Of a stretch of DNA of 48,844 bases, positions 1-8,662 are shown in pieces. The stretch spans positions 1 through 48,844 of the forward strand of contig JAQSDJ010000073.1 in assembly GCA_029945855.1 (NCBI GenBank). The letters are read 5' to 3'. Within the stretch, counting starts at the first letter, position 1; each line of letters starts with the position of its first letter. The notes under the pieces were generated by a model. That model saw only the letters and a program-made list of their open reading frames with translations. It did no database searches and had not been told where the DNA came from. Origin of the DNA: Lacunisphaera sp. (GTDB lineage: Bacteria; Verrucomicrobiota; Verrucomicrobiia; Opitutales; Opitutaceae). A program made the position numbers and the translations under genes.

Positions 1-1707
1 CACGAGGATGGCACCCGGAGCGAACGCCGCGCGGGTCCCGTCGGCGGCAACGGCCTCAAGGGGCGACGTGAGGCCCTTTACCAACACGCCGGCCTGCTGT
101 AGGCGGAGGAGGGCACGCGGGGCATAATAACCGTTCCAGTTGAAAAGATACGCGTAGTCGCTGTGGCCGCCGACGAGCCGGCCGGCGGGAAACGATGGCC
201 GGCCGACGACCTCACCCGCGGCCGGCGCCTGCTCCAGCTCCGCGAACGGCAGGTTGTAGGCGAGCGGCAGGGTCCAGGCGGACACATCATAAAATACCGG
301 ATCGGCAAATTCGGTGCGGCGCACGAACATCTCCCGGAGCAGGCGGAACTGCGGCTGTGCGGTGAGCGCCACCCAGGCCGCGCCGGGCGCGAAGGTCTGG
401 CCGGCGGCGGTGATTTTTTCCTGCAGCGGGCGCACCTCGATCCGGTGCTGGACCAGCAGGTCCAGGAAGGCCGCGGCACGGGCCGGGTCGCCATCGTCGC
501 CGAAGACCCAGGCCTGCACCTTGTCCTGCCGGGCCAGCGCGAGCGCTTGCGCGGTGAACTCCTTCTGCAGGCCCAGCAGCTCAGGCCGGAGCGCCTGGGC
601 CGCCTCGAGCGAACTGAAGGAGCTGAGGACCTGGTTGCGGATCGTGAAAGCAAAGGAGAGCGGGCCGTTCACGCTCTCCTGCCGGTGCCCGCGCGAGCTC
701 GCCTGCTCGAAAAGAATGCCGATGGTGCCGTGGAGATCGGGATAGGTGGAACCCTTGCCCGGATAAAAATCGTCGAAGCCTTCCTCGCTGTAATAGAGGA
801 CACCCTTGGCGTTGAGGGCGCGCGCGTGGAAGGCGGCGACCTGGTGGTTCAGCTCATAAACCTTCGCCGGCGCCCCGGGCTGGTTGCGCGTCGGGATGCC
901 GGGCTGGAAAAAAAACGTGTTGTTCGTGCCCATCTCGTGATGGTCGGTCAGGAGGTTTGGGCGCCACCGGTGGAACAGCTCGGCGCGGGCCTGCGCCTCG
1001 GGATGCACCAGCGGCAGCCAGTCGCGGTTGGCGTCGAAGAAGTAGTGGTTGAAGCGGCCTCGGGGCCAGGGCTCGAGGTGCTCGCGGTCGGCGGGATCGG
1101 CCGAAGGGGTGCCGAGTGAACGGTTGCTGTTGAACCATTGCGCCGCGCGGTCGCCACCGTCGGGGTTGCGCTGCGCCTCGACGAGGATGACGGCCTCGCG
1201 GAGCAGGGCCTCGATCCGCGGGCCCTGCGCGGCGGCGAGATGGTAGACGACGAGCGGCATGGCGTTCACCCCGCTGGCCTCGTTGCCGTGGATGCTGTAA
1301 CCGAGATCGACGACCACCGGCATCGCCGCGGGATCGAGCGCCGCGTTTTTCGCCGGGTCGAGCAGCGCGAGGTGGTCGGTGCGGATCTTTTCCAGGTTCC
1401 GGTGGTTCGCGGGCGAGGTGATGGTCAGGACGACGAGCGGCTTGCGCTCGTAGGTGCGGCCGATGACCTCGAGCTGCACCCGCTCGGGGGCGGCGGCGGC
1501 CACGGCGCGGAGGTAGGCGGCGGTCTGCTCGCTGCTCAGGTGCCACTCGCCGATCTGCCAGCCGAAGAACTGCTCCGGCGTGGGAACCTTCGGGTCGTAG
1601 GCCGTGCCCGCCGGCAGGTAGTAGTCGATCGGCACTCCGGCCGGCAGCAGCGCGGGGGCAAAGGTGAGACAGGCGGCCAGGCAGAGGGTGGCAAGACGGG
1701 GCGGCAT
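1..1707 (-). CDS. M14-family zinc carboxypeptidase-like protein (C-terminus beyond window edge)
   Basis: An open frame of 569 codons runs leftward from an ATG at 1707 to the window edge with no stop, so the C-terminus is missing. A hydrophobic signal peptide covers about residues 1-23. The M14 zinc site is visible: IHGNEASG supplies H140 and E143, TDHHEMG supplies the third ligand (H256 or H257), and ILFEQ supplies the likely catalytic glutamate E334, at the spacing expected for carboxypeptidase A relatives. NPDGGDRAAQ and DANRDW are also typical of large secreted M14 enzymes. The residues after about 400 form a further domain I cannot name. The likely role is cleavage of C-terminal residues from peptides outside the cytoplasm. 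The gene diverges from the fucosidase gene, with 148 bp between the two starts. The family is secure; the substrate is unknown. Confidence 0.9.
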   Translation of the reverse strand, partial: MPPRLATLCLAACLTFAPALLPAGVPIDYYLPAGTAYDPKVPTPEQFFGWQIGEWHLSSEQTAAYLRAVAAAAPERVQLEVIGRTYERKPLVVLTITSPANHRNLEKIRTDHLALLDPAKNAALDPAAMPVVVDLGYSIHGNEASGVNAMPLVVYHLAAAQGPRIEALLREAVILVEAQRNPDGGDRAAQWFNSNRSLGTPSADPADREHLEPWPRGRFNHYFFDANRDWLPLVHPEAQARAELFHRWRPNLLTDHHEMGTNNTFFFQPGIPTRNQPGAPAKVYELNHQVAAFHARALNAKGVLYYSEEGFDDFYPGKGSTYPDLHGTIGILFEQASSRGHRQESVNGPLSFAFTIRNQVLSSFSSLEAAQALRPELLGLQKEFTAQALALARQDKVQAWVFGDDGDPARAAAFLDLLVQHRIEVRPLQEKITAAGQTFAPGAAWVALTAQPQFRLLREMFVRRTEFADPVFYDVSAWTLPLAYNLPFAELEQAPAAGEVVGRPSFPAGRLVGGHSDYAYLFNWNGYYAPRALLRLQQAGVLVKGLTSPLEAVAADGTRAAFAPGAILV

Positions 1708-1855
1708 CCGGCCAAGTTGCGGAAGGCCCCGGCCTCCGCCAGCTCAAATGAAAGCCGCCGGTTGGCGCTGGGATTGCTTCGGCGCCCTGATTGCGTTTTA
1801 TTGGCTGCCCTCCCCCGCACCCTCAGACCGGTGCCGCCCGTTTCCCCCTCCCCGC

Positions 1856-3271
1856 ATGAAATCCAAAATTCTGTCCCTGCTCGCCGCGCTTATGCTCACC
1901 CCGCCCCTCCCCGCCCGCGCCGCCGACAATCCGCCGGCTCCCCTCGATCCAGAGAGCCCTGCCGCCAAGGAGAAACGCCTTGAGTGGTTCCGCCATGACA
2001 AGTTTGGCCTCTTCATCCACTGGGGCCTCTACGCCATCCCGGCCGGCTACTGGAAGGGCGAGCGCTCGCCGGGCATCGGCGAGTGGGTCATGCACCGGAT
2101 GAAGATCCCCGTCGCGGAATACGCGCAGCTCGCCGCGCAGTTCAACCCGGTGAAGTTCGACGCCGACGCCTGGGCCCAGCTGGCGCAGGACGCGGGCATG
2201 AAATACGTCGTCATCACCTCGAAGCACCATGATGGCTTCGCCCTCTTCCGCTCGGCGGCCAGCGCCTACAACGTCGCTGATGCCACCCCGTTCAAGCGCG
2301 ATGTCGTCAAGGAGCTCGCCGCCGCCTGCGCAAGGCGTGGCCTGCGCTTCGGCGTGTATTATTCGCAGTCGCAGGACTGGCACGAACGCGGCGGCGCCGG
2401 CAACAACTGGGACTTCCCCGAGAATGCAGTGAAGGACCAGGACGGCTCCTTCGACCAGTATCTCCAGCAAAAGGTCGAGCCGCAGCTGCGCGAGCTGCTC
2501 ACGAACTACGGCCCGATGTGCCTCATCTGGTTCGATACCCCGCAACTCATGGGCACCGGCGACCGGGCCAAGCGCCTCACCGACATTGTCCGCACGCTGC
2601 AGCCCGACTGCCTGATCGATGGCCGCCTTGGCGCGGTCGGCGACTACCGCAGCACCGGCGACAACGCCATCCCCCCGACCGCCTCCGACGACGCCTGGGA
2701 GGTGCCGGCCACGCTGAACCGCACCTGGGGCTACCGCACCGACGACCACGACTGGAAATCCCCCGGCGAGCTGGTCTTCAAGCTCGTCGATGTCGCGAGC
2801 AAGGGCGGCAACTACCTGCTCAACGTCGGCCCGACCGCGGAGGGCGTCATTCCCCAGCCGAGCCAGGACAACCTCCGCGCCGTCGGCGCCTGGCTCAAGA
2901 TGAACGGCGAGGCCGTCTACGGCACCGGCCGTTCCCCGTTCGGCGAGGAGTTTGGCGACTACGCCGCGACCCAGAAAAACGCCGACGGCAAGCCGCTGTT
3001 CCTCGCGCGCACCGACTGGCGCTGCACGACCCAGCCCGGCCGGCTTTACTTCACCCTCTTCCGGATCGGCCGCGAGGGCTTCGTGCTGCCGGCCTTCAAG
3101 AACGCGATCAAGTCCGTCACGCACATCGACGAGACGGGCCGCCGCGTGCCGCTCCAGGTCAAGACCGGCGCCGACGGCACCCGCCGGCTCGACGTGCCGC
3201 GCATGGCCGTGCTCGACACGATGGGCTCCGTGGTCGTCGTCGAGATCGAGGGTGACAAGGTCGAGCGCTGA
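1856..3271 (+). CDS. secreted alpha-L-fucosidase, GH29
   Basis: 471 residues from an ATG at 1856. I prefer this start because it opens directly into a signal peptide (MKSKILSLLAALMLTPP, cleavage near ARA at 20-22). The frame stays open upstream to 1664, but that stretch overlaps the divergent promoter region and lacks secretory character. GH29 hallmarks are HDKFGLFIHWGLYAIP (47-62), SKHHDGFALF (122-131) and CLIWFDTPQ, where D227 is the expected nucleophile of this retaining family. YLLNVGPTAEGVIP closes the catalytic domain, and a beta-rich domain follows. It should release alpha-L-fucose from glycans in the periplasm or outside. A second, divergent GH29 gene lies at 22844-24307. The acid/base residue cannot be placed by eye. 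Confidence 0.95.
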   Translation: MKSKILSLLAALMLTPPLPARAADNPPAPLDPESPAAKEKRLEWFRHDKFGLFIHWGLYAIPAGYWKGERSPGIGEWVMHRMKIPVAEYAQLAAQFNPVKFDADAWAQLAQDAGMKYVVITSKHHDGFALFRSAASAYNVADATPFKRDVVKELAAACARRGLRFGVYYSQSQDWHERGGAGNNWDFPENAVKDQDGSFDQYLQQKVEPQLRELLTNYGPMCLIWFDTPQLMGTGDRAKRLTDIVRTLQPDCLIDGRLGAVGDYRSTGDNAIPPTASDDAWEVPATLNRTWGYRTDDHDWKSPGELVFKLVDVASKGGNYLLNVGPTAEGVIPQPSQDNLRAVGAWLKMNGEAVYGTGRSPFGEEFGDYAATQKNADGKPLFLARTDWRCTTQPGRLYFTLFRIGREGFVLPAFKNAIKSVTHIDETGRRVPLQVKTGADGTRRLDVPRMAVLDTMGSVVVVEIEGDKVER

Positions 3272-3371
3272 GCCAAGGAGGCGGCCGGCGGCATGACACA
3301 TCCTCCCGTTGACTCGACCCACTCCTTTCACTCTCACTCACTCTCACTTTCACCCCCGCCTCCCCTCCTCC

Positions 3372-3695
3372 ATGTCCCTCCCCGTCCAGTTCTCCGGCAT
3401 CACCGTCCTCACCAAGGCCAACATCTATTTCGACGGCAAGGTCGTCAGCCACACCGTGCAGCTGCCCGACGGCGCCAAGAAGACCCTCGGGCTCATCTAC
3501 CCCGGCAGCTACCACTTCGGCACCGGCGCACCCGAGCGCATGGAGATCGTGGCCGGGGCCTGCCGCGTCACCCTCGACGGCCAGGCGGCGGTAAAGGAAT
3601 ACCCCGCCGGCACCTGGTTCGACGTGCCGGGCCAAAGCGGCTTCACCATCGAGGTCTCCGCCGGCCTCTGCGAATACATCTGCTCGTTCCTGTAA
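3372..3695 (+). CDS. ppnP: pyrimidine/purine nucleoside phosphorylase PpnP
   Basis: 107 residues from an ATG at 3372; the frame extends upstream to 3309 but the extra 21 residues look non-coding. PpnP (formerly DUF1255) is a small cupin-fold phosphorylase that splits nucleosides into base and ribose 1-phosphate; the E. coli protein is 94 residues. Family motifs seen are NIYFDGKVVSHTV, a central PGSYHFGTGAPERMEIVAG block, and a C-terminal EYICSFL. There is no signal peptide, so it is cytoplasmic. It lies 100 bp after the fucosidase gene on the same strand, but no functional link is evident. It converges on the TauE/SafE gene with 67 bp between the stops. Confidence 0.93.
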   Translation: MSLPVQFSGITVLTKANIYFDGKVVSHTVQLPDGAKKTLGLIYPGSYHFGTGAPERMEIVAGACRVTLDGQAAVKEYPAGTWFDVPGQSGFTIEVSAGLCEYICSFL

Positions 3696-3762
3696 GGGCC
3701 CATCTGCCCAGGCGGGTGGTGGTTTTCCTGCGGTCGTGCCAGCTGCGCCCGGCTTGGTTGCT

Positions 3763-4536
3763 TCAGACCAAGCCGGAACCCAGCAGGATGGCGATCAATA
3801 GCAACATGGCCGCGACCGTGCGTTGAATCGTCTGTCGGGTGATTTTCCGCAGCAGCCTGGTGCCAAGCCAGGAACCCGCAAAGGCCGCGAGCATCGTCAG
3901 GGCCAGCAGCTGCCAGGAGTTGATTATCTCCGACTGAAGCAGGTGCCGGCTGTAGCCGGCGAGTCGGGTGAAATCCACCAGGCAGGCGATGACCACGCCG
4001 GTGCCCACGAACGCCTCCTTCGTCAGGCCCAGTCTCGAGAGAAAGGCCGCCCGCAGTGCGCCTTGGTGTCCGCTCAGGCCGCCAAAGAACCCGCTGAGCA
4101 AGCCACCGGGCAACAGCCACGCCGACCGGAAGGTCAGGCTCGCCAGAGGCGGAATCGCCTCCCACAGGGCAAAGACGATCATGAGCAGCGCGATCACGAG
4201 CTTGAGCGCGGTGATGCCGTGCACCTTTCCGGCCAGTTCATAGCTCGCGAGCGGGGCGCATCCGGCCAGCAACTGGAGAACGTGTGCTCCCAGCCAAGCT
4301 CCGATGATGGCAGGCAGACCGAACTTCCCCACGATCCGCCAGTCCGCCTGGCGGCCGAGCAAGCCGGTTTTAAAAAGATTGCCCGCCAGATGCACGATGG
4401 CGGTCATCGCCACCGCCACCTCGAGCGGAAAGAAGAGGGCGAATGCCGGCAGGAGCAGCGTGCCCAGGCCAAATCCAGAAAAGAGGGTCAGCAATGACAC
4501 CCCGGCGGCGAACAATGGCAGGAGCACCCATTCCAT
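3763..4536 (-). CDS. TauE/SafE-family permease
   Basis: 257 residues from an ATG at 4536. The frame continues upstream to 4833, but that part overlaps the kinase gene and is low-complexity shadow. The protein is almost wholly hydrophobic, with about seven or eight membrane segments. It opens with MEWVLLPLFAAGVSLLTLFSGFGLGTLL-type sequence and has the internal glycine-rich LPGGLLSGFFGGLSGHQGA, the typical second-repeat signature of TauE/SafE (DUF81) proteins. The family exports or imports small sulfur-containing or organic anions; the substrate here is unknown. It is the last gene of a leftward run, 31 bp after the histidine kinase stop, so it is probably co-transcribed with the two-component genes and may act in the same response. 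Confidence 0.9.
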   Translation of the reverse strand: MEWVLLPLFAAGVSLLTLFSGFGLGTLLLPAFALFFPLEVAVAMTAIVHLAGNLFKTGLLGRQADWRIVGKFGLPAIIGAWLGAHVLQLLAGCAPLASYELAGKVHGITALKLVIALLMIVFALWEAIPPLASLTFRSAWLLPGGLLSGFFGGLSGHQGALRAAFLSRLGLTKEAFVGTGVVIACLVDFTRLAGYSRHLLQSEIINSWQLLALTMLAAFAGSWLGTRLLRKITRQTIQRTVAAMLLLIAILLGSGLV

Positions 4537-4567
4537 GGCTGATGTATTCGCGGGCCACCGGTGCAGC

Positions 4568-6025
4568 TCAATTCGGATTTCCCGGCGGAAAGTGAAGCAC
4601 GATGGTGGTGCCGTGCCCCGGTTCGCTGCTGGCCTCCGCCCGACCCTTGTGCAGGCGCATGATGGACCGGACGATGGCCAGGCCCAGGCCCGCACCCTGC
4701 GAGGTTTGATCGCGGGATTTATTTCCCTGGAAGAAACGGTCGAATATGCGCGGCAGTTGTTCCGCCGGGATGCCGGAGCCCGTGTCACGGACCTGGATCT
4801 CGGCTGAACCATCCGCGGTGTTGCGCGCGGCAATCACCACCCGGCCGGCCGGGGGGGTATGTTTGAGGGCATTGGCCAGGAGATTGCTGACCGCGCGGCG
4901 GAATAACATGGGATCCCCGGTCAGCTTGGCGGCACCTTCACAGACCACGGCGATTTCTTTCTCCCCGGCCAGGGCCTCGTAGAATTCGCGCACGGCTTCA
5001 ATTTCCCGGCGGGCAAGAATCACGCTGTGCTCGATGGTGGCGTTGGGATCGTCGGTGCGGGCGATAAAGAGCAGGCCGTCGATCATCCGGGCGAGTCGCT
5101 CGTATTCCTCCAGGCTGGAGCCGAGGATCTGCTGGTATTCCGCCGGCGATCGTTTCTGGGCCAGCGCCACTTCGGCCTCGCCCCGCAAATTATTGATCGG
5201 ATTGCGGAGGGCGTGCGCGATGTCGGCGGAGAATTCCCTTAATCGGTCGAAGGATTTCTGCAACCGGTCCCGCATCGCATCAAAGGCCACCGCGAGTTCG
5301 CGCAGTTCCGAAGGCCATTGGTCGGGATTCAGGCGCTCGGTGAGATTGTTGGCCGTGATCCGCTGGGTGGCCTGGGCGATGGCCCGCAGCGGCTGGAGAC
5401 CAGCGCGTGTTACCATCAACCCGACCGCCGCAGCAAACACCAGGCCGAAACCAAGCACCGCAAGGAGTCGCCAGCGGTATCGGGCCAGCACCGCGCTGTT
5501 GTGCCCGACATCCAACGCGATGTGCAGAATACGCTGGTCCTGCCCGGCCGTTCCCACCTCGACTTCGGCTGCCAGCAGCAGGTAGGTGCGGTCTTCGCCG
5601 ACCTTGCGCTCGATGATCGGCGGCTCTGCCATCGTCAGCCGGACCGGTTCGGGAAAGCTGAGCACCGGCAACAGGCTTGACATGTCTGTCGTCTCGATCA
5701 GCACCCGCCCGCGCGAATCCAGCACGCGCATGTAGTAGCGGAACAATTCATTGGCGGACGCTTCGTGTTCGATTTCGTTCTCCAGCACGCCCGCCTGGCC
5801 ATGATTCTCCTGCAGGAGCCCCTGCATCACCCGAAGTTTGCCGGCGACCAAGGCCCGGTCCGTCCTGGCCAGGCTGCGCTGCGCGCCGACATAGAGGTAG
5901 CCGGCCGCCACCAGGAGCAGCACGGCCGTTGCTCCAAAATAGAGCAGGAACAGCCGCCGGGCGATGGACCACAGATGGCGGATGGGTTCCGGCAGGGGCA
6001 GGCGGGGATCAAGTTCAGTTGCCAT
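4568..6025 (-). CDS. sensor histidine kinase, CusS-like
   Basis: 485 residues from an ATG at 6025; an in-frame ATG at 6034 would add three residues. Either start overlaps the regulator gene (by 11 or 20 bp), a usual sign of translational coupling. Order: TM1 at about 24-46, a periplasmic sensor region of about 135 residues, TM2 at about 185-205, HAMP at about 206-258, then the phosphoacceptor helix [16 protein letters not shown] with H271. The ATPase domain shows [11 protein letters not shown] (N box), VRDTGSGIP (G1) and GAGLGLAIV (G2). The phosphoacceptor and HAMP sequence resemble heavy-metal sensors such as CusS, but the ligand is not readable from the sequence. The H box reads HALRNP rather than HELRTP, a known variation. 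Its partner is the adjacent response regulator. Confidence 0.93.
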   Translation of the reverse strand: MATELDPRLPLPEPIRHLWSIARRLFLLYFGATAVLLLVAAGYLYVGAQRSLARTDRALVAGKLRVMQGLLQENHGQAGVLENEIEHEASANELFRYYMRVLDSRGRVLIETTDMSSLLPVLSFPEPVRLTMAEPPIIERKVGEDRTYLLLAAEVEVGTAGQDQRILHIALDVGHNSAVLARYRWRLLAVLGFGLVFAAAVGLMVTRAGLQPLRAIAQATQRITANNLTERLNPDQWPSELRELAVAFDAMRDRLQKSFDRLREFSADIAHALRNPINNLRGEAEVALAQKRSPAEYQQILGSSLEEYERLARMIDGLLFIARTDDPNATIEHSVILARREIEAVREFYEALAGEKEIAVVCEGAAKLTGDPMLFRRAVSNLLANALKHTPPAGRVVIAARNTADGSAEIQVRDTGSGIPAEQLPRIFDRFFQGNKSRDQTSQGAGLGLAIVRSIMRLHKGRAEASSEPGHGTTIVLHFPPGNPN

Positions 6026-6737
6026 CAAGGACATAGCCGACGCCGCGGACGGTGCGGATGAGTTTAAGGGGAAAGGGATCGTCCACCTTGCTGCGCAGGC
6101 GCCGGACGGCGACATCCACGACGTTGGTGTCGCTGTCAAAATGCATTTCCCAGACGAGTTCGGCGATGAGGGTGCGGGAAAGCACCTCGCCCATGCGGCG
6201 GGCCAGCAGCGAGAGGAGCGCGAATTCCTTCGGGGTCAGATCGAGGCGTTGGCCGGCCCGGGCGGCCTTATGGTGCGGCAGGTCAAGTTCGAGGTCGCGC
6301 ACGCGCAGCACCTCCGGTTGGCGCGTGGGTCCCCGGCGAAGGATGGAGCGCACGCGGGCCAGCAATTCGGTGAAAGCAAAGGGTTTCACCAGATAATCAT
6401 CCGCCCCGAGATCAAGGCCCTTGACCCGGTCTGCGACCGTGTCGCTGGCGGTCAGAAAAAGCACCGGGGCCTGTCGACCCGCACGGCGGAGTGACTGCAG
6501 AATGGACCAGCCGTCACGGCCGGGCAATTGCACGTCCAGCACAATGAGGTCGTAGTATTCCGTCATGGCCTGGTGCAGGCCGTCCTCCCCGTGATGGGCG
6601 ACATCGACCACAAACCCGCTCTCCGAGAGTCCTTTTCTCAGATAGTCAGCGGTCTTCACCTCGTCTTCCACCACCAGGATGCGCATGCGCGTGGACATAG
6701 AGGATGGGCAAGGCACAGGCGAGTTTGATTCTGACAT
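6015..6737 (-). CDS. OmpR/PhoB-type response regulator, CusR-like
   Basis: 240 residues from 6737. The conserved N-terminus (MRILVVEDE) begins at an internal ATG at 6686, and an ATG at 6698 is also possible; I keep 6737 because a purine-rich GGGGA lies about 8-12 bases upstream. The receiver domain has the acidic pair EDE, phosphoacceptor D68 in [11 protein letters not shown]96 in LFLTAS and K118 in YLVKPF. A winged-helix domain follows, with the motif [15 protein letters not shown] and the terminal [10 protein letters not shown]. The [19 protein letters not shown] stretch is typical of the heavy-metal CusR/CopR group. It overlaps the kinase gene. The terminator at 6780-6813 lies just upstream, so it probably has its own promoter in the 107-bp gap. 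Confidence 0.94.
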   Translation of the reverse strand: MSESNSPVPCPSSMSTRMRILVVEDEVKTADYLRKGLSESGFVVDVAHHGEDGLHQAMTEYYDLIVLDVQLPGRDGWSILQSLRRAGRQAPVLFLTASDTVADRVKGLDLGADDYLVKPFAFTELLARVRSILRRGPTRQPEVLRVRDLELDLPHHKAARAGQRLDLTPKEFALLSLLARRMGEVLSRTLIAELVWEMHFDSDTNVVDVAVRRLRSKVDDPFPLKLIRTVRGVGYVLDGN

Positions 6738-6779
6738 GAGTTAGTCCCCGGGTTCACGAACGTCCGCTGCGACCGGACC

Positions 6780-6813
6780 AAAAAGGCCGGCGCGTCAGCC
6801 AAACGCGCCGGCC
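6780..6813 (-). terminator. intrinsic terminator after the cytochrome-porin gene
   Basis: A perfect 11-bp stem (6785-6795 with 6803-6813, arm GGCCGGCGCGT) has a 7-nt loop. On the minus strand it is followed by five T residues (complement of 6780-6784). It lies 31 bp beyond the stop of the cytochrome-porin gene and should end most of that transcript before the response regulator. Confidence 0.85.
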
Positions 6814-6844
6814 CTGCTGGAACTACCAAACCGAACCTAAATGA

Positions 6845-8125
6845 TTAGAAGCCCCAGGTGACCTGGGCAAAGAACCGGTCGTCGTTGAACTTGGTCGTGC
6901 CGGCGGTGGTGATGTTGCCCCCGAGGTAGGTCTGCTTCCGCGAATATTCAAACTGCAGGCGGGCGCCGCTCTTCTCGGACTGGTAGAGCATCATGTTGAA
7001 GCCCAGCAGCACCATCGAGACCTCGTTGTTGTCGATGTCCGTGTTCGGATCGAGCCGGTCATAGCGGGCGAAGACGCCGTAGGTGTCGCTGAAGTTGTAA
7101 TCGGCGAGGGCGTAGAAGCCCGCATTACTGGCCTTGCTGCCGGTGACGTTGATCGTCTCCTCGCCCGTGAAGTAGGTGCCGACGAGGCGCCACTTGTCCT
7201 GGATGTAGCGGCCCATCAAGCCCGCCTTGTAGAAATCATTCTTGTAGAGGAGCGGGGTGGTGAAGTCCTGTTTCACGGTGAAGTTGGAGAATTTGCCCTT
7301 GTAGTAGAAGGCGCCGATGGCGGACTCGTTCTCGTCGAAATTGTAGAGGCCCGAGAGGAAGATGTCCTTGTCCGAGTCGGCGTCGATGGAGTTGGTCGTC
7401 GAGGTGTCGGAGCCGTTCACGATGCCGGCCGCCAGCTCGAAATGCTTGTTCACGATCGTGGCGTCGAGGCCCTGCTGCCGGCTGAAGGGCCGGTAGGTGT
7501 TGCTGTTGCCGGCCAGCGCCTCGTTCAGCACGATCGCGCGCTGCTCCGCGCTGCGGGCGCCCACGCCGAAGACGTGGAGGATGCCAGGCAGGATCTCGCC
7601 GGCGCGCACCGCGAGGAACGACTCGCCGTCATCACCGAGCGGGTGGTTGTATTGGATGAAGGCCTCAGCCAGCTTCTTGCGGGCGGCGTCGCCCTGCACG
7701 AGGTTGGCGCCGGAGGTCGCGCCGGTGTTCTCGCTCAGATACAGCTCGGTGAAATACGAAAAACGGTCGGCCAAGGCGCCGCCAGTGTAGATCGAGAACG
7801 AATGCTGCTCGAACTCAAGTGTCGGCTTCTGCGTGTTGGCGAGCCCGGTGCGGGCGCCGTCCAGCTGGTCGGAAAAGACGCGGCCCTTCCAGACCAGGCT
7901 GAAATAGTGGTCCCACTTCATGTCCTCGGCCGAGACCTTGAGGGCCTCGGCCCGATGGCCGTTCTTGAGAAAATCAAGGCCGGTCTTGTTCAGCTGCATG
8001 GTGGGGGTGGCGTGACAACTGGCACAGGACGCGCCAGCCTGACGGGACCAGGCAGGGACGGCAAAGGTCGTGGCAGGCACGATCGCGGTGATCGCCAGCA
8101 AGGCGATGAGGTTTCTGGTTTTCAT
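6845..8125 (-). CDS. fused monoheme c-type cytochrome and outer-membrane porin (Cyc2-like architecture)
   Basis: 426 residues from an ATG at 8125. The longer frame to 8239 is rejected because it overlaps the upstream cytochrome gene and lacks a signal peptide. A signal peptide (MKTRNLIALLAITAIVPATT) is followed directly by AWSRQAGASCASCHATP, with the single heme-binding site C34-x2-C37-H38. The rest, from about residue 75, is polar with alternating aromatic and hydrophobic residues, as in beta-strands, and ends in the aromatic motif FFAQVTWGF expected of an outer-membrane barrel. One N-terminal heme fused to one porin is the layout of the iron oxidase Cyc2; the WxRQxGxxCxxCH context also resembles it, as far as I recall that family. 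This suggests electron transfer across the outer membrane. An uncharacterised porin with an N-terminal heme is the alternative. It lies 22 bp after the small cytochrome gene. Confidence 0.8.
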   Translation of the reverse strand: MKTRNLIALLAITAIVPATTFAVPAWSRQAGASCASCHATPTMQLNKTGLDFLKNGHRAEALKVSAEDMKWDHYFSLVWKGRVFSDQLDGARTGLANTQKPTLEFEQHSFSIYTGGALADRFSYFTELYLSENTGATSGANLVQGDAARKKLAEAFIQYNHPLGDDGESFLAVRAGEILPGILHVFGVGARSAEQRAIVLNEALAGNSNTYRPFSRQQGLDATIVNKHFELAAGIVNGSDTSTTNSIDADSDKDIFLSGLYNFDENESAIGAFYYKGKFSNFTVKQDFTTPLLYKNDFYKAGLMGRYIQDKWRLVGTYFTGEETINVTGSKASNAGFYALADYNFSDTYGVFARYDRLDPNTDIDNNEVSMVLLGFNMMLYQSEKSGARLQFEYSRKQTYLGGNITTAGTTKFNDDRFFAQVTWGF

Positions 8126-8147
8126 GGGTTTGTTCTTGGGAGGAAGA

Positions 8148-8423
8148 TTATTTGCCGTTGGCGGGGTAGTCCTTGAGCCAGGACAGGTCCATTTCCTTGG
8201 CTTGGCGCTTTTCCTTCTGTTCGAGGAGCCATTTGCCACGCTCGGTCAGAGGCTCGTCCTTCTTCTTGGGCTTCTCGTTCACATGGCAGGACGCGCAACT
8301 GGTGACGCCGGCGTCGTAAACCCGGGCTTTCTTGTTCCAGGCCAATTTGGCCTGCAAAGGCCCGGCCAGCAGCGCAGCCAGCAGCAGCACTGCGATCACT
8401 TTCAGGGTGGGATTGATCTTCAT
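8148..8423 (-). CDS. small secreted monoheme c-type cytochrome-like protein
   Basis: 91 residues from an ATG at 8423. An N-terminal hydrophobic segment (VIAVLLLAALLAGPLQA, about 9-25) indicates export to the periplasm. The heme motif TSCASCHVNE gives C43, C46 and H47. The C-terminal half is highly charged (KPKKKDEPLTERG, QKEKRQAKEM) with M78 as a possible sixth heme ligand. It is shorter than ordinary class I cytochromes c and matches none I can name. It is the first gene of the leftward pair and lies 22 bp before the cytochrome-porin gene, which carries the same CASCH motif. The two are probably electron-transfer partners; that is inferred from position and motifs only. Confidence 0.85.
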   Translation of the reverse strand: MKINPTLKVIAVLLLAALLAGPLQAKLAWNKKARVYDAGVTSCASCHVNEKPKKKDEPLTERGKWLLEQKEKRQAKEMDLSWLKDYPANGK

Positions 8424-8566
8424 GACATCGGTTTTTTAGGGGTTGCCACGGCACCGGTCGCAGCACCCGCGATCCACTTGTTTGGCGGGGTCACGGAGGG
8501 TCGGCTGGTTCCGCGTTTTCATGCTCGGAGTATGCCTGAACTCCGCGCACAGAATAATGACACCCG

Positions 8567-8584
8567 GATTACATTCCTGTAATC
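8567..8584. promoter_or_regulatory. operator-like inverted repeat in the divergent promoter region
   Basis: Perfect 7-bp inverted repeat GATTACA-TTCC-TGTAATC. It sits 144 bp upstream of the small cytochrome start (8423) and 79 bp upstream of the cyclophilin start (8663), in the 239-bp divergent gap. It is AT-richer than its surroundings. Spaced half-sites of this kind suit an OmpR-family regulator such as the one at 6015-6737; that link is inference. Confidence 0.5.
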
Positions 8585-8662
8585 TGGCGCGTGTCGCGGC
8601 GGCCGGGGTGGAGCACGCAAACGAGGCTGGCGCGGAGTTGCCGCCCCGCTATCGTCCCGCCC

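Noticed and set aside
163-1119. Long plus-strand frame over the left edge
   Set aside because: Shadow of the minus-strand carboxypeptidase gene, whose signal peptide and zinc motifs are clear in the other frame.
3763-8423. Single operon of all five leftward genes
   Set aside because: The terminator at 6780-6813 argues for at least two transcription units, although read-through is possible.
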